Assembly: GCF_016798245.1 (NCBI RefSeq) | Contig: NZ_JAEUZA010000001.1 | Span: 790,221 to 854,220 of the forward strand | Length of the DNA: 64,000 nucleotides | Direction: 5' to 3' | From: Alkalicoccobacillus gibsonii | GTDB lineage: Bacteria > Bacillota > Bacilli > Bacillales > Bacillaceae_D | Position numbers and translations under genes: made by a program | In this document: positions 1 through 9,694 of the stretch, one piece after another | Layout: the number at the start of each line of letters is the position of its first letter | How positions within the stretch are numbered: the first letter of the stretch is position 1 | The notes under the pieces: generated by a model | Seen by the model: only the letters and a program-made list of their open reading frames with translations | Told to the model about the DNA's origin: nothing | Database searches by the model: none

Positions 1-965
1 GTACGCCCTCTTACTTTGCCTTCTAAAATATCTTTGAACACTTGATCAAGTTCTTCTAGCTTCACTTCAATGACCACTTCATCCTCAAGGCATGTTGGCT
101 TTAAATCAGTTGCTAGTCGTTTCCATATGTTTTTACGAATATCCATTGGACAACGGACAGAATCAATGCCTAGCCAATTGATGCCTCTACCGATAAATGG
201 GTATACTTGAGTTGAGACATCTACTCCTCCAGCTAATCCACTTGTTGCGACAGATGCTCCGTAAGAAAGAGTTGAGAGAATATATTGAGTTGTTTTCCCA
301 CCTACAGGATCAACAGCCCCTGCCCATTTTGAAGACCTAGTTGACTTATTTTCATGATCAACCAAATCGTCTCGATCTAAGACTTCTTTGGCTCCTAGCT
401 TTTTTAAGTAATCTTCTTCGTTTTTCTTACCCGTACTTGCAGCAACATCATATCCTAAGTTGGCCAGCATATTGACTGCAAGGCTTCCTACTCCGCCGCT
501 TGCTCCGGCAACTAGGACTGGACCTTGTTTTGGATTAAGGCCGTTTTTCTCAAGCTGTTCAACTGATAATGCCGCTGTAAATCCTGCAGTACCAAGTACC
601 ATAGCCTCTTTTAAAGAAAGTCCAGCCGGCTTTGGAACCACCCATTCAGCAGGAACTTTAGCGTATTCGCTAAATCCACCATGATGTCCTGTACCTAAAC
701 GATAACTTGTTACAATGACCTCGTCGCCTTCTTTAAACTGTTGGTCATTAGACTCCACTACGACGCCAGCCAGATCAATTCCTGGAATTAATGGCGTAAA
801 CTCGGATATGTTCCCCGTGCGTCCTACGATTCCATCCTTGTAATTAACACTTGAATATGAAACCTTTATGAGTACATCTCCATCTAATTGATCCGTTGAC
901 CATTCTTGAACTCCTGTTTTTACAGGGTTAGTTGATTGTAGAACAAATGCTTTAAATGCTGCCAT
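1..965 (-). CDS. YhfP/AcuI-type NADPH-dependent quinone oxidoreductase (3' end cut by window edge)
   Basis: Zinc-free medium-chain dehydrogenase of the YhdH/YhfP/AcuI family, which reduces acrylyl-CoA-like or quinone substrates with NADPH in the cytoplasm. I translated the frame from the minus strand. It begins MAAFKAFVLQ, has the GroES-like segment VSYSSVNYKDG, then GIDLAGVVVES, and a nucleotide-binding glycine motif VAGASGGVGSLAVN. Near the window edge it reads LEGKVRGR, the usual last residues of the family, so only a few C-terminal codons should be missing. The start ATG at 963-965 follows an AAGGAG ribosome-binding site. It is divergent from the lipid kinase gene. The family call is firm; the physiological substrate is not known from sequence. 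Confidence 0.88.
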   Translation of the reverse strand, partial: MAAFKAFVLQSTNPVKTGVQEWSTDQLDGDVLIKVSYSSVNYKDGIVGRTGNISEFTPLIPGIDLAGVVVESNDQQFKEGDEVIVTSYRLGTGHHGGFSEYAKVPAEWVVPKPAGLSLKEAMVLGTAGFTAALSVEQLEKNGLNPKQGPVLVAGASGGVGSLAVNMLANLGYDVAASTGKKNEEDYLKKLGAKEVLDRDDLVDHENKSTRSSKWAGAVDPVGGKTTQYILSTLSYGASVATSGLAGGVDVSTQVYPFIGRGINWLGIDSVRCPMDIRKNIWKRLATDLKPTCLEDEVVIEVKLEELDQVFKDILEGKVRGR

Positions 966-1154
966 CTTTACCAATCTCCTTACGTTTAAACTATTACTTA
1001 CTATTTCCGCCTTTTCGTACAGTGAAACATCGGTTTACATAATAATGTTATGGATAACTATAAAACAAACAACATCCCCTAATTTGGCTTGAAATAATGG
1101 AAAAAGGGTAATGATACGTATTACAACCTTATGACCAATAAAGGGGTGCCAACC

Positions 1155-2060
1155 ATGTATAACCGTGCCATTTTACTATACAACATTAAAGCAGGACAAG
1201 ACAAAATAACTGATCAACTAGGAGACATTGTAGAGCAACTAGCCCCCCACGTTCATGAATTTACGCTTCTTCAAACTCTTGAAAAAGGTGAAGCAGAAGA
1301 CGTTTGTTCACGTCTTGGTTCTGAAGTAGACTTACTTCTTATATTTGGTGGAGATGGGACTGTTCATGAATGCATTAATGGATTAATGAAAGTTGAAGAA
1401 GAAAAGCGTCCTAAAGTTGTTATTCTACCTGGAGGAACATGTAATGATTTTGCGCGTTCCTTAAACATTCGTACTGTAAAAGAAGCAATCGCAGCTGTCT
1501 TGGCTAATCATAGTAAAAAGCTTGATATGGGTCAGGTGAACGACCGATATTTTTCTAATTTTGTAGGTGTTGGTTTAATAACGGAAGCCTCACAAGCGAA
1601 AGAAGGTCACTTGAAAGAAAAATGGGGTAAGTTAGGTTACATTATGAGCGCTGTGCAATCATTAAAAGACCCAACCTCCTTCTCCTATTCTTTGCAGACT
1701 GATACTGAGTCTTTTGAAGGCGAAGCGGTTATGATTCTAGCCATGAATGGTCATTATCTCGGAACCGCTGGGTTATTTGTGCAAGATAACGTGATGGATG
1801 ATGGAAAGCTTGATTTATATATTTTAAAGGAAGCGGGCTTTTCTTTATTAAAGAATGTATATAACAAATCAAGATCTGATACGGCTAAGGAATGGCTTTC
1901 ACAGGCAGAAGATATTGAGGTTTTCCGTACAAATTCATTAAAGTTAACAACCGATCAGGCGCAACTAGCTGACTCAGATGGAGAGTTGTATCTTGAGACT
2001 CCTCTTGATGTAGTGATACATCAAAAAGCAATTGAATGGATTTACTTAGTTGAAGAATAA
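1155..2060 (+). CDS. Diacylglycerol kinase-family lipid kinase (YtlR/DgkB-like)
   Basis: Member of the DAGK catalytic-domain family, which phosphorylates a lipid alcohol with ATP at the membrane. Diagnostic motifs are GGDGTVHE near residue 65 and PGGTCNDFAR near residue 95, followed by the C-terminal beta-sandwich segment (AMNGHYLGTAGL, DGKLDLYIL). I start it at 1155 because AAAGGGGTG lies 6-8 bases upstream, whereas the in-frame ATG at 1131 has no ribosome-binding site. That gives 301 residues, a normal length. It may supply phosphatidic acid recycling (DgkB role) or be one of the YtlR/BmrU paralogues; the sequence alone does not separate these. It is monocistronic and ends at a bidirectional terminator. 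Confidence 0.9.
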   Translation: MYNRAILLYNIKAGQDKITDQLGDIVEQLAPHVHEFTLLQTLEKGEAEDVCSRLGSEVDLLLIFGGDGTVHECINGLMKVEEEKRPKVVILPGGTCNDFARSLNIRTVKEAIAAVLANHSKKLDMGQVNDRYFSNFVGVGLITEASQAKEGHLKEKWGKLGYIMSAVQSLKDPTSFSYSLQTDTESFEGEAVMILAMNGHYLGTAGLFVQDNVMDDGKLDLYILKEAGFSLLKNVYNKSRSDTAKEWLSQAEDIEVFRTNSLKLTTDQAQLADSDGELYLETPLDVVIHQKAIEWIYLVEE

Positions 2061-2067
2061 GAAAAAC

Positions 2068-2094
2068 CCTCAGAGGAAACCATTTCCTCTGAGG
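2068..2094. terminator. Bidirectional intrinsic terminator
   Basis: A 12-bp perfect stem (CCTCAGAGGAAA with its complement, loop CCA) is flanked by an A-run on the left and a T-run on the right. It lies between the convergent lipid kinase and glycosylase genes and can serve both. Confidence 0.9.
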
Positions 2095-2102
2095 ATTTTT
2101 AA

Positions 2103-2681
2103 CTATCTGGAGACATATTTGTTATTCGTAATCCAGAAACGGTAAGGATACTCCTTAGCGGGCCCACTGTTATCGATTCCTATTCGTGGTCCTACCTGAA
2201 TATCGGTGGGAGTTGGACCATTCACTATATAGATAGGTGGTTCTGTAATGATGCTGCCGTATGCATCCATCGTAATTCCCATTGCTTTCGTTAGCTTCCC
2301 TGGCCCATTTGTTAATAAAACTCCTTGTTTATTTCTTCTTTTTCTCATAAGCTCCACACCTTCAACCGGTTCAATTGCTCGAATGAGAACAGCTTCAGGC
2401 ACATCTACAACGTTAGAGACAATGTTAATCAAACAGTGAGTATGCATCACATATGTATAGATAACCCCTGGAGGGCCAAACATGACCTCCGTACGTTTCG
2501 TTCGCCTTCCATTAAAGCTGTGTGCTGCTTGATCAATCACACCAAGGTAGGCCTCCGTCTCAACAATCTTGCCAACGGTCTTACCCTCAGGACTCTCATG
2601 AACTAAATGCTTGCCAAGTAAGCTCTTAGATAGAGAAAGTGTGGACTGTTCATAAAACGACTCTGGTAGCACTTGCGACAT
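2103..2681 (-). CDS. 3-methyladenine DNA glycosylase (AAG/Mpg family, YxlJ-like)
   Basis: Base-excision repair enzyme that removes alkylated purines. It is a short AAG-fold protein with the active-site stretch KIVETEAYLG (general-base Glu and substrate-facing Tyr), the AHSFNGRRTKR segment, the intercalating-region motif PGVIYTYVMH and the C-terminal NGPGKLTKAMGI and GPRIGID motifs. I place the start at ATG 2681 because AAGGTGG lies 8 bases upstream; the longer GTG frame starting at 2693 would begin inside that site. That gives 192 residues, normal for bacterial AAG. It is convergent with the lipid kinase and not obviously in an operon. Confidence 0.9.
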   Translation of the reverse strand: MSQVLPESFYEQSTLSLSKSLLGKHLVHESPEGKTVGKIVETEAYLGVIDQAAHSFNGRRTKRTEVMFGPPGVIYTYVMHTHCLINIVSNVVDVPEAVLIRAIEPVEGVELMRKRRNKQGVLLTNGPGKLTKAMGITMDAYGSIITEPPIYIVNGPTPTDIQVGPRIGIDNSGPAKEYPYRFWITNNKYVSR

Positions 2682-2747
2682 TTTCCCATCCACCTTATGA
2701 TAAAACGTATGACTTATAGCCTTCCCTATTAGCAGGGCGTTAACACT

Positions 2748-3233
2748 TTACTCGTACTCCGCACCTGTTTCATCCATTAATCGCTCAAGTTCAATTAAAA
2801 ATTCATCTTCTAATTGGTCATATTCAGCGAATAAGTCATCTGACTCTGCTAAAAGATCCTCGTCTTGACGATAATGGCCTTCCACTTCTTTTTCGCCAGC
2901 TTCATAAAATACCTCATTAGCATCAAGATATAGTGAATGTAACTGCTTAACGTCGTCTGTTTCAGGACTAAGCGCTTGTAATTCCTCATAATACTCATCA
3001 AGCTCAGGTTTTAAATCACTCTCGTATACCTCATAAAATTCTTCGTCGGATAAGGAATCGGTTTCTCTGAAAAATTCATCCCATGCATCATCAATATCTG
3101 CTTGTATCGGTAAGATATGATCATTGTAATACACTTCAAGGTCATCGCCTACTTTGTTGTTGTTATTACATCCAGTCAGAATAAGTGCGATACCTATTGA
3201 AATAATGGTTCCATGAATAATCCACTTCTTCAT
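2748..3233 (-). CDS. Acidic lipoprotein of unknown function
   Basis: 161-residue exported protein with a lipoprotein signal peptide: positively charged start MKKW, hydrophobic core, lipobox LTGC (Cys 22), then a short Asn-rich linker. The mature part is very rich in Asp and Glu and predicted almost wholly helical, with repeated DELE/YDQL-type stretches, suggesting a small helical bundle on the outer face of the membrane. No family is recognised with confidence. An AGGAGA site lies upstream of the ATG. It follows the sulfate importer operon, but a terminator at 3329-3356 separates them, so it is probably transcribed alone. Confidence 0.8.
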   Translation of the reverse strand: MKKWIIHGTIISIGIALILTGCNNNNKVGDDLEVYYNDHILPIQADIDDAWDEFFRETDSLSDEEFYEVYESDLKPELDEYYEELQALSPETDDVKQLHSLYLDANEVFYEAGEKEVEGHYRQDEDLLAESDDLFAEYDQLEDEFLIELERLMDETGAEYE

Positions 3234-3328
3234 TCTCTGAGTCTCCTATTCTATTGTATTCTACTTTATTCTTTAAAAAGTCTACCACGTTTCAACAATT
3301 CTTTGCAAAGATATCCACGTATTCAAAA

Positions 3329-3356
3329 GAGAGGAAAGCCATGTAGCCTCCCTCTC
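3329..3356 (-). terminator. Intrinsic terminator of the sulfate importer operon
   Basis: On the minus strand a 12-bp stem (GAGAGGGAGGCT with GGCTTTCCTCTC, several G-U pairs), loop ACAT, followed by TTTTG. It lies just after the cysA stop codon. Confidence 0.75.
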
Positions 3357-3362
3357 ATTCGT

Positions 3363-4433
3363 TCATATGCTAAATTCTTCAGGCGAGAACACATGTACCT
3401 GATTAGGTCTGCTATAGACCGTATCCCCTATTTTTAATCCTAAAGGTGTGAATTCATTTTTAGGTAATTCAATATCGATGAGCTCTCCCTCGTTCACTTT
3501 TTCCGCTTCAATAAAGACAATCGGTCCCACTGGTTGGATATGCGTAATCTTGATTGGAAATGCTCCCTCAATATGTGACTGATGAAGCTCCATTTGGTGT
3601 GGCCTTATATATCCAACAACTTCTTTATTTTCATGCTTCGGACTACCAGACGTTCTAAGGGTAATGGTACCTGATGTTAAGTTGCCTTCTTGTACACGTC
3701 CTTTAAACAAATTCACATTTCCTAAAAAGTCAAAAACAAACGGAGAATTAGGATTCTCATACACTTCATCCGGAGTGCCTATTTGTTCAATTCGTCCTTT
3801 ATTCATGACAACAATTCGGTCAGCCACATCCATTGCTTCCTCTTGATCATGTGTCACAAAGATACTTGTCACATCAAATTGGTTATGAAGATTTCGAAGC
3901 CAGCGTCTAAGCTCTTTTCTCACCTTTGCATCAAGTGCACCAAAGGGCTCATCCAATAAGAGGACTTCTGGTTGAACAGCTAAAGCCCGAGCTAGAGCAA
4001 CCCGTTGTCGTTGTCCGCCTGAGAGCTGGGATGGATACCGTTTTTGCAAGCCATCTAGTTTTACGAGATTCAATAGCTCATCCACTTTCTCATTTATCTC
4101 TTTTTTTGATGGGCGAACGCGACGAGAGCGTACTCGAAGTCCATATGAAATATTATCTGCAACAGTCATATGTGAGAATAGTGCATAATGTTGAAAAACA
4201 AATCCAACGTGTCTTGAAACTGCATCTACATCCGTCATATCTTGATCATTAAAGAATATGGAGCCTTCAGAAGCACTTTCTAAACCCGCAATAATCCGTA
4301 ATAAAGATGTTTTTCCTGATCCCGAGGGTCCAAGTAAAGCGATGAGCTCACCTTTCTTTATGGATAGTTGAATCTGTTCAAGGGCTTTAAAGTCACCAAA
4401 GTACTTCGATACATGATTGATTTCAATCGACAT
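3363..4433 (-). CDS. cysA: Sulfate/thiosulfate ABC transporter ATP-binding protein
   Basis: Energises sulfate (and thiosulfate) import at the inner face of the membrane. ABC ATPase domain over about residues 1-235 with Walker [10 protein letters not shown]-loop FQHYALF, signature LSGGQRQR, Walker [12 protein letters not shown] and H-loop VTHDQEEA, followed by a TOBE-like regulatory domain ([10 protein letters not shown]). The 356-residue length fits CysA. I chose ATG 4433 because AAGGAG lies 8 bases upstream; the in-frame GTG at 4442 overlaps that site. It is the last gene of sbp-cysT-cysW-cysA. The two CysT/CysW-type permeases upstream set it apart from other CysA/PotA-like ATPases. Confidence 0.93.
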   Translation of the reverse strand: MSIEINHVSKYFGDFKALEQIQLSIKKGELIALLGPSGSGKTSLLRIIAGLESASEGSIFFNDQDMTDVDAVSRHVGFVFQHYALFSHMTVADNISYGLRVRSRRVRPSKKEINEKVDELLNLVKLDGLQKRYPSQLSGGQRQRVALARALAVQPEVLLLDEPFGALDAKVRKELRRWLRNLHNQFDVTSIFVTHDQEEAMDVADRIVVMNKGRIEQIGTPDEVYENPNSPFVFDFLGNVNLFKGRVQEGNLTSGTITLRTSGSPKHENKEVVGYIRPHQMELHQSHIEGAFPIKITHIQPVGPIVFIEAEKVNEGELIDIELPKNEFTPLGLKIGDTVYSRPNQVHVFSPEEFSI

Positions 4434-4445
4434 ACATATCACTCC

Positions 4446-5300
4446 TTACAATTGTGGACTCTTCTTCTCTACTATGTTTTTGATAACCAGTGTAATGATT
4501 GCCAAAATAGACATCAGGGATGCAACAGCAAAAGCAGCTGTAAACATATATTCGTTGTACAAGATTTCTACGTGTAGGGGCATCGTATTTGTTAATCCGC
4601 GTATTTTTCCTGACACTACAGAAACGGCACCAAACTCTCCGATTACGCGTGCATTACACAGGATCACACCATATAATAAACCCCATTTTATGTTTGGTAA
4701 TGTGACATGCCAAAATGTTCGCCATCCATTTGCCCCTAAAGAAAGTGAAGCTTCCTCTTCAGCGGTACCTTGTGCTTGCATCAAAGGAATTAATTGTCTA
4801 GCCACAAAGGGAACCGTTACAAACATACTTGCGAGCACAATACCTGGTACAGCAAAAATAATTTGAATGTTGTTGGCTAAAAGCCATTCTCCAAGTAACC
4901 CGTGAACACCAAATAAAAGAACAAAAACAAGACCCGCGATAACTGGAGATACCGCAAAGGGTAAGTCAATTAATGTAATTAAAAAGCTTCTACCTTTAAA
5001 TTGAAACTTTGATAAGGCCCAAGCTGCCGTGACTCCAAAAATCGTATTAAGTGGAACAACAATCGCCACAGTTAGTAGTGTTAGCTTAATTGCCGATAAT
5101 GCAGCAGGATCTGTTATTGACTGAAGATAGACAGACCAGCCACCTGCAAATGCACGAACAAAAATAGCTGTTAACGGTAAAATTAAGACAAGTGAGAGAA
5201 ATAACAAAGCAATGGAAAGGAGTACCCATTTTACCCACGTCTTTTTTTTCTTACGTTTTGAATAAACTGGCTTTTGATTAATTGGGATCTCTGTATTCAA
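4446..5300 (-). CDS. cysW: Sulfate ABC transporter permease CysW
   Basis: One of the two membrane subunits of the sulfate importer. 284 residues with about six hydrophobic segments after a basic N-terminus (YSKRKKKK). The EAA loop that contacts CysA is visible as EEEASLSLGANGWRTFWHVT, and the C-terminal part has RVIGEFGAVSVVSGKIRG, typical of CysW. The start codon is TTG with AAGGAGG 6-8 bases upstream. Spacing of 12 bases to cysT and 12 bases to cysA indicates one operon. The second permease subunit, CysT, is the gene before it. Confidence 0.93.
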   Translation of the reverse strand: MNTEIPINQKPVYSKRKKKKTWVKWVLLSIALLFLSLVLILPLTAIFVRAFAGGWSVYLQSITDPAALSAIKLTLLTVAIVVPLNTIFGVTAAWALSKFQFKGRSFLITLIDLPFAVSPVIAGLVFVLLFGVHGLLGEWLLANNIQIIFAVPGIVLASMFVTVPFVARQLIPLMQAQGTAEEEASLSLGANGWRTFWHVTLPNIKWGLLYGVILCNARVIGEFGAVSVVSGKIRGLTNTMPLHVEILYNEYMFTAAFAVASLMSILAIITLVIKNIVEKKSPQL

Positions 5301-5312
5301 CTTGTGCCTCCT

Positions 5313-6146
5313 TTATGTATGACGTTTAGATGCCCACCATTGTATAAGGTTCATCAGGAACAATAATAAAAATGAAAATAAGAGCATGACAGATGCAATG
5401 GCAGTAGCACCTTCGTAATTAAATTGTTCGAGCTGATTCATAATTAGTAATGGAGTAATTTCCGTTTTCATTGGCATATTACCTGAGATAAATACAACGG
5501 AACCATACTCACCTAGTGCTCTCGCAAATGCTAAAGACATCCCGGATAACAAAGCAGGAAATAAGACGGGCATAATCACTTTTGTGAAAGTGTGAAACCC
5601 ATTCGCTCCAAGAGAGGATGAAGCCTCCTCGAGCTCCTTATTAAGATCTTTTAACACAGGCTCGACCATACGCACAACGAATGGTAGTCCAATAAAAATG
5701 AGGGCTGTCATGACCCCAAGTGGAGTAAATGCAACTTTAATACCAAGTAGATCAAAGTATTTGCCCACCCAGCCATCGGATGTGTAAATGGTTGTTAACG
5801 CAATCCCTGCAACCGCAGTCGGTAAGGCAAAAGGAAGATCAATAATCCCATCTATGATCTTTTTACCTGGAAAGGAGTAGCGTACTAAGATCCAAGCGAG
5901 TAATAATCCAAATACACCATTGATCAGAGCTGCAGCAAGTGCAGCTCCAATACTAAGCTTATAAGATGCAACCACACGAGGAGAGGTCACAGTCGCCCAA
6001 TAATCTGAGAAACTCATATTTGACGTTTGAATGAAAATCATTGATATGGGAATTAGAACGATTAATCCTAAATACATTAATGTCATTCCTAGTGTTAATG
6101 AAAACCCAGGGATGATACTTTCTTCTTTAAAGCGTAATGTTCTCAT
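5313..6146 (-). CDS. cysT: Sulfate ABC transporter permease CysT
   Basis: Partner of CysW in the membrane channel for sulfate. 277 residues, six predicted transmembrane segments, with the conserved DLPFALPTAVAGIAL stretch and the EAA loop ELEEASSSLGANGFHTFTKV, followed by RALGEYGSVVFISGNMP, a CysT hallmark. It starts with ATG after AAGGGAGG. It lies 20 bases after sbp and 12 bases before cysW, in the usual binding protein-T-W-A order. Confidence 0.93.
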   Translation of the reverse strand: MRTLRFKEESIIPGFSLTLGMTLMYLGLIVLIPISMIFIQTSNMSFSDYWATVTSPRVVASYKLSIGAALAAALINGVFGLLLAWILVRYSFPGKKIIDGIIDLPFALPTAVAGIALTTIYTSDGWVGKYFDLLGIKVAFTPLGVMTALIFIGLPFVVRMVEPVLKDLNKELEEASSSLGANGFHTFTKVIMPVLFPALLSGMSLAFARALGEYGSVVFISGNMPMKTEITPLLIMNQLEQFNYEGATAIASVMLLFSFLLLFLMNLIQWWASKRHT

Positions 6147-6166
6147 ACGATCCTCCCTTTGTGCTC

Positions 6167-7210
6167 TTATTGCTCATAGATTTGGTCAAAAACCCCTCCA
6201 TCACTAAAATGCTTCTCTTGTGCTTCTTGCCAGCCTCCAAATGTATCGTCAATTGTTACAAGTTGAATTTCAGGGAAGTACTCACTAAATTCGTTTAAAA
6301 TTTCTTCATTTCTTGGTCGATAATAATGTTCTGCTGCCAGCCGCTGTCCCTCATCGGTATACAAATATTCAAGGTAGGCCTCGGCCACTTCGCGAGTTCC
6401 TTTCTTATCTACATTTTCATCAACAACAGCAACAGGTGGCTCTGTAAGGATACTAATTGATGGAGCAACAATATCAAACTCATTCTCTCCTAATTCTTCT
6501 GTAGAAAGAATCGCTTCATTTTCCCAAGCAAGTAAGACATCTCCAATCCCACGTTCAACAAATGAAGTTGTTGCACCTCGTGCACCAGAATCGAGTACAG
6601 ATACGTTTTGGTATAAATCAGAGATATACTGCTTAGCCGCATCTTCAGAGCCATATTCCTCTTCGGCCCATGCCCAACCAGCAAGATAGTTCCAACGAGC
6701 GCCTCCTGATGTTTTTGGATTTGGCGTAACCACTTCTACATCATCACGGATTAAGTCATCCCAATCTTGAATATTCTTAGGGTTGCCTTCTCTAACTAAA
6801 AAGGTAATGGTCGACGTATAAGGAGTTGAATTATCTGGTAATCTCGTTTGCCAATCTTCTGGAATGAGATCACGAGAGTCATGTAAAACATCTATGTCAT
6901 AAGCAAGTGCTAACGTAACAACGTCAGCCTGCAAACCATCTATAACCGATCGTGCCTGACTACCCGAACCTCCGTGTGATTGATTAAATGTAACAGTTTG
7001 ACCTGTTTCTTCTTTCCAGTGTTCAGCGAATAACTTATTAAAATCTTCATATAATTCACGCGTGGGATCATAGGAAACATTTAAAAGATCAACTGTATCT
7101 CCATCACCAGCTGCTTGATCATTTGAACCACATGCACTCAAAGCAATAAGCAAGATTGGAATAGAAGTGAATTTGAGAAGTGACTGTGTTCGGGTTGTTT
7201 TGATTTTCAA
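6167..7210 (-). CDS. sbp: Sulfate-binding lipoprotein Sbp/CysP
   Basis: Extracellular substrate-binding subunit of the sulfate importer, tethered by lipid. 347 residues with signal peptide and lipobox LSACG; the mature chain has the family motifs [28 protein letters not shown] and LNVLVKK-like segments, with the [14 protein letters not shown] signature seen here as [13 protein letters not shown]. Start is TTG at 7208-7210, with AGGAGA 8 bases upstream and no better ATG. It is the first gene of the four-gene sulfate operon. No S-box or T-box leader is present between it and the upstream terminator. Confidence 0.93.
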   Translation of the reverse strand: MKIKTTRTQSLLKFTSIPILLIALSACGSNDQAAGDGDTVDLLNVSYDPTRELYEDFNKLFAEHWKEETGQTVTFNQSHGGSGSQARSVIDGLQADVVTLALAYDIDVLHDSRDLIPEDWQTRLPDNSTPYTSTITFLVREGNPKNIQDWDDLIRDDVEVVTPNPKTSGGARWNYLAGWAWAEEEYGSEDAAKQYISDLYQNVSVLDSGARGATTSFVERGIGDVLLAWENEAILSTEELGENEFDIVAPSISILTEPPVAVVDENVDKKGTREVAEAYLEYLYTDEGQRLAAEHYYRPRNEEILNEFSEYFPEIQLVTIDDTFGGWQEAQEKHFSDGGVFDQIYEQ

Positions 7211-7286
7211 TTGGTTCCTCTCCTTTTTACATTCTTTTTATATACATTTAAGTATAGTGGTTTAGTTGGCTTTAAGAACAAAAAAA

Positions 7287-7325
7287 GAAGCCCTCCACTA
7301 ATAAACACTATTAGTAAAGGCCTTC
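7287..7325 (-). terminator. Intrinsic terminator downstream of ykoC
   Basis: A 17-bp stem with a few G-U pairs or mismatches (7287-7303 with 7309-7325) precedes a run of seven T on the minus strand. It follows the ykoEDC operon and lies about 75 bases before sbp, so it mainly isolates the sulfate operon from the thiamine transporter genes. Confidence 0.85.
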
Positions 7326-7420
7326 GGTTTTCCGATCAGCAACTATCTTATTGTACTCATATCTTATCCATGCTTTTCCGATGTGTCAAGTGTATTTTAA
7401 AACGTCTACACTTTAACTCA

Positions 7421-8227
7421 TTAATTTGTGAAGTAACGCACATCCGTGCGATCAAATAATGGAAAGGCATCTGCTAAAAAGAAGGTAATTAAAGGTGCTA
7501 ACAAAATAACGATAAAAAAGAGTACATCCCACATGCGAACACTCGTTTCATAGTAGTACGTTCGCTCAGTTGCTTGAGTAAAACGTTTTGCCTCCATTGC
7601 AACAGCTATTCGTTGAGCACGCCTTATACTATGGGCAAGGAGTGGAATAGAGAAAAAATGAAGTTTTTTATAAAACCCCTTCAGCCCTTTCTCTGGAACT
7701 GCCTGTCTAATAATTAATGCATGCCTCAGCGTTTGAAACTCTTCAAACATAATCGGAATCATACGTATCGACGCTAAAAAGCTATAGGCATACTTCGAAG
7801 GAATTCGAAGCTGCTGCATCATCGAATAGAACAACAAGACAGGCTTTGTTGTTAATGCAAAAATCATTCCAAGTATGGCAAACGAAAGTGCTCGAAAGCC
7901 TAGGTGAATTCCTCGGTAAAAGCTTTCCTCGCTAATCTGAACAATTCCCCATTTGTACCAAATCGTATCTCCTCTTCCGAAGAAAATCATTGAGCTCGCT
8001 GAGGAGACAAATACTAGCACAAAGGGAAGTGAAAAGAGAAGTAAATATTTAAATGGATGACCTGAATACACATATAATATGACGCTTAGTACGATTGTTA
8101 AATATGCTAAATGAGTAGGGTTATGGATAAAAATCATATAGAAAAAGAGAAAGATAGAAAGAACTAATTTTATGCTCGGATTAACACGCGTTAACCACGT
8201 TTCTTGAACATGATATAATGAATTCAT
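7421..8227 (-). CDS. ykoC: ECF transporter T component (YkoC-like)
   Basis: Membrane coupling subunit (EcfT/CbiQ family) of an energy-coupling-factor vitamin importer. 268 residues, about five hydrophobic segments, starting MNSLYHVQETWLTRVNPSIKL and containing the EcfT Ala-Arg-Gly-like coupling motifs, here AMEAKRF and the conserved SLPLLAHSIRRAQRIA-type helix (visible as PLLAHSIRRAQR). It overlaps the upstream ykoD stop by four bases (ATGA), so translation is coupled. The operon is headed by a TPP riboswitch, so the substrate is most likely a thiamine precursor such as hydroxymethylpyrimidine. Confidence 0.9.
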   Translation of the reverse strand: MNSLYHVQETWLTRVNPSIKLVLSIFLFFYMIFIHNPTHLAYLTIVLSVILYVYSGHPFKYLLLFSLPFVLVFVSSASSMIFFGRGDTIWYKWGIVQISEESFYRGIHLGFRALSFAILGMIFALTTKPVLLFYSMMQQLRIPSKYAYSFLASIRMIPIMFEEFQTLRHALIIRQAVPEKGLKGFYKKLHFFSIPLLAHSIRRAQRIAVAMEAKRFTQATERTYYYETSVRMWDVLFFIVILLAPLITFFLADAFPLFDRTDVRYFTN

Positions 8228-9672
8228 CTGCTTTCCACTCTTTTCATCTCAATATTTAAAGACTCTACCTCAGAGACTTCACCTTTTTCTACGTTCCAAA
8301 CGCGAGTAGCAAATGAACGAACAATCTCTTCATCATGAGTCACCATTATAATTGTTACACCTTGGTTTTTTAATGTTTCCATCATCTCAAGTAGCGCAAA
8401 TGTATTCTTAGCATCCTGTCCGAAAGTAGGTTCATCAAGTAATAATACGAGCTGCTTCCCTACAAGAGCGGTCGCAACACTCAATCTTCGCTTTTGACCA
8501 ATAGATAGTTGATAAGGGTGTTGCTGCTGGTGTTGAGCAAGCGTAAAAGCATGTAATATTTCTTCTACTCTTTTATCGATTTCCTCATCGGATCGCTTTT
8601 CTTGCTTTAATGTAAATGCAATTTCCTCATGTACATGATTTGTCACAAATTGATACTCTGGATTTTGAAAAACAAATCCTAAAAGGTTACTTACTTGATC
8701 CTTCTTCTTAACCTTCATTTGATTTAATTTATAGGTTCCTTTTGTGCGAAGGACATTCATCAAACCTAAAAGCAGAGTGCTTTTACCCGCTCCATTTTCA
8801 CCAGTAATGCAAATCCATTCACCAGGATCGACGTATAACGAAGGAACCGTTAATTTTACTTCTTTTCGGCGCAACACTTGAAAATCTTCCAATTCAATCA
8901 ATGGATCTTGTTTTTGATATGGAGATTCTGTTGTCCACTCTCGACTTTCAAGATACTCCTGCCACACACCTGGATACCAGATACCATAGTCACGCAGAGT
9001 TTGTTTGTATGTTTTAAATATTGTATTCGTCTCGCCATCTGCAATAATTTGACCTGCATTATCTAGGACAATGACTCTCTCGACAAAATCAAGAATGTGA
9101 TCAATCTTATGTTCAACGATAATAACGGTTTGATCTTTCGTAACAGATCGAATGAGGTTCCAAATATGTTCAGTACCTGTAGGATCAAGCATGGCTGTTG
9201 GCTCGTCAAAAAAGAAAGTGGATGGCTTGAGTGCGAGTACGGATGCGATGGCTAGCCTTTGCTTCATTCCTTGAGATAACTGAGAAATTGGCGTATGAAG
9301 TTCGTCAAGCTCTAAATCCACCAATTCAAGAACGTTTTTAATTCGTTCCAGCATGTCTTCTCTTGGTACACCTAGGTTCTCTAATACAAATGCTATTTCC
9401 TCATCTAAGTAAGGCATACAAAATTGACTATCTGGATCTTGAAAGACATAACCCCACGATTCGGGATGAATCAGTTTATTATATTTGAGCGGTAAATTGA
9501 TAGCGGATGGCACTAATCCAGTTAATACTTGAAGCAGTGTTGATTTTCCACTGCCACTCGGCCCAAGGATAAGGACCTTCTCTCCTTCAGATATTTTAAT
9601 ACTCAGATCTTTAAATAAAAGCTTCCCGCTCCCAGGAAAGGTGAGCCTTAGTTTCTCTATAGTTGCTGCCAT
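8224..9672 (-). CDS. ykoD: ECF transporter tandem ATPase (YkoD-like)
   Basis: 482-residue protein with two complete ABC ATPase domains in one chain, the fused form of EcfA/EcfA'. First domain: Walker A GPSGSGKST, Q-loop FQDPDSQF, signature LSQGMKQR, Walker B FFFDEPTAML, H-loop VEHKIDH. Second domain: GENGAGKST, FQNPEYQF, LSIGQKRR, LLLDEPTFGQD, VTHDEE. Together they power uptake through YkoC and YkoE. It lies 22 bases after ykoE and overlaps ykoC. Confidence 0.92.
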   Translation of the reverse strand: MAATIEKLRLTFPGSGKLLFKDLSIKISEGEKVLILGPSGSGKSTLLQVLTGLVPSAINLPLKYNKLIHPESWGYVFQDPDSQFCMPYLDEEIAFVLENLGVPREDMLERIKNVLELVDLELDELHTPISQLSQGMKQRLAIASVLALKPSTFFFDEPTAMLDPTGTEHIWNLIRSVTKDQTVIIVEHKIDHILDFVERVIVLDNAGQIIADGETNTIFKTYKQTLRDYGIWYPGVWQEYLESREWTTESPYQKQDPLIELEDFQVLRRKEVKLTVPSLYVDPGEWICITGENGAGKSTLLLGLMNVLRTKGTYKLNQMKVKKKDQVSNLLGFVFQNPEYQFVTNHVHEEIAFTLKQEKRSDEEIDKRVEEILHAFTLAQHQQQHPYQLSIGQKRRLSVATALVGKQLVLLLDEPTFGQDAKNTFALLEMMETLKNQGVTIIMVTHDEEIVRSFATRVWNVEKGEVSEVESLNIEMKRVESR

Positions 9673-9694
9673 CTTTAAAGTATCTCTCCTTTCT

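Noticed and set aside
460-684. 74-codon plus-strand frame inside the oxidoreductase gene
   Set aside because: It is a shadow of the minus-strand gene with no ribosome-binding site of its own.
2248-2606. Two plus-strand frames over the 3-methyladenine glycosylase gene
   Set aside because: Both are antisense to a well-supported gene and have no homology-like motifs.
7211-7330. Possible S-box or T-box leader before the sulfate operon
   Set aside because: The stem followed by T-run at 7287-7325 is adequately explained as the terminator of ykoEDC; no SAM or tRNA-binding core motif was found.
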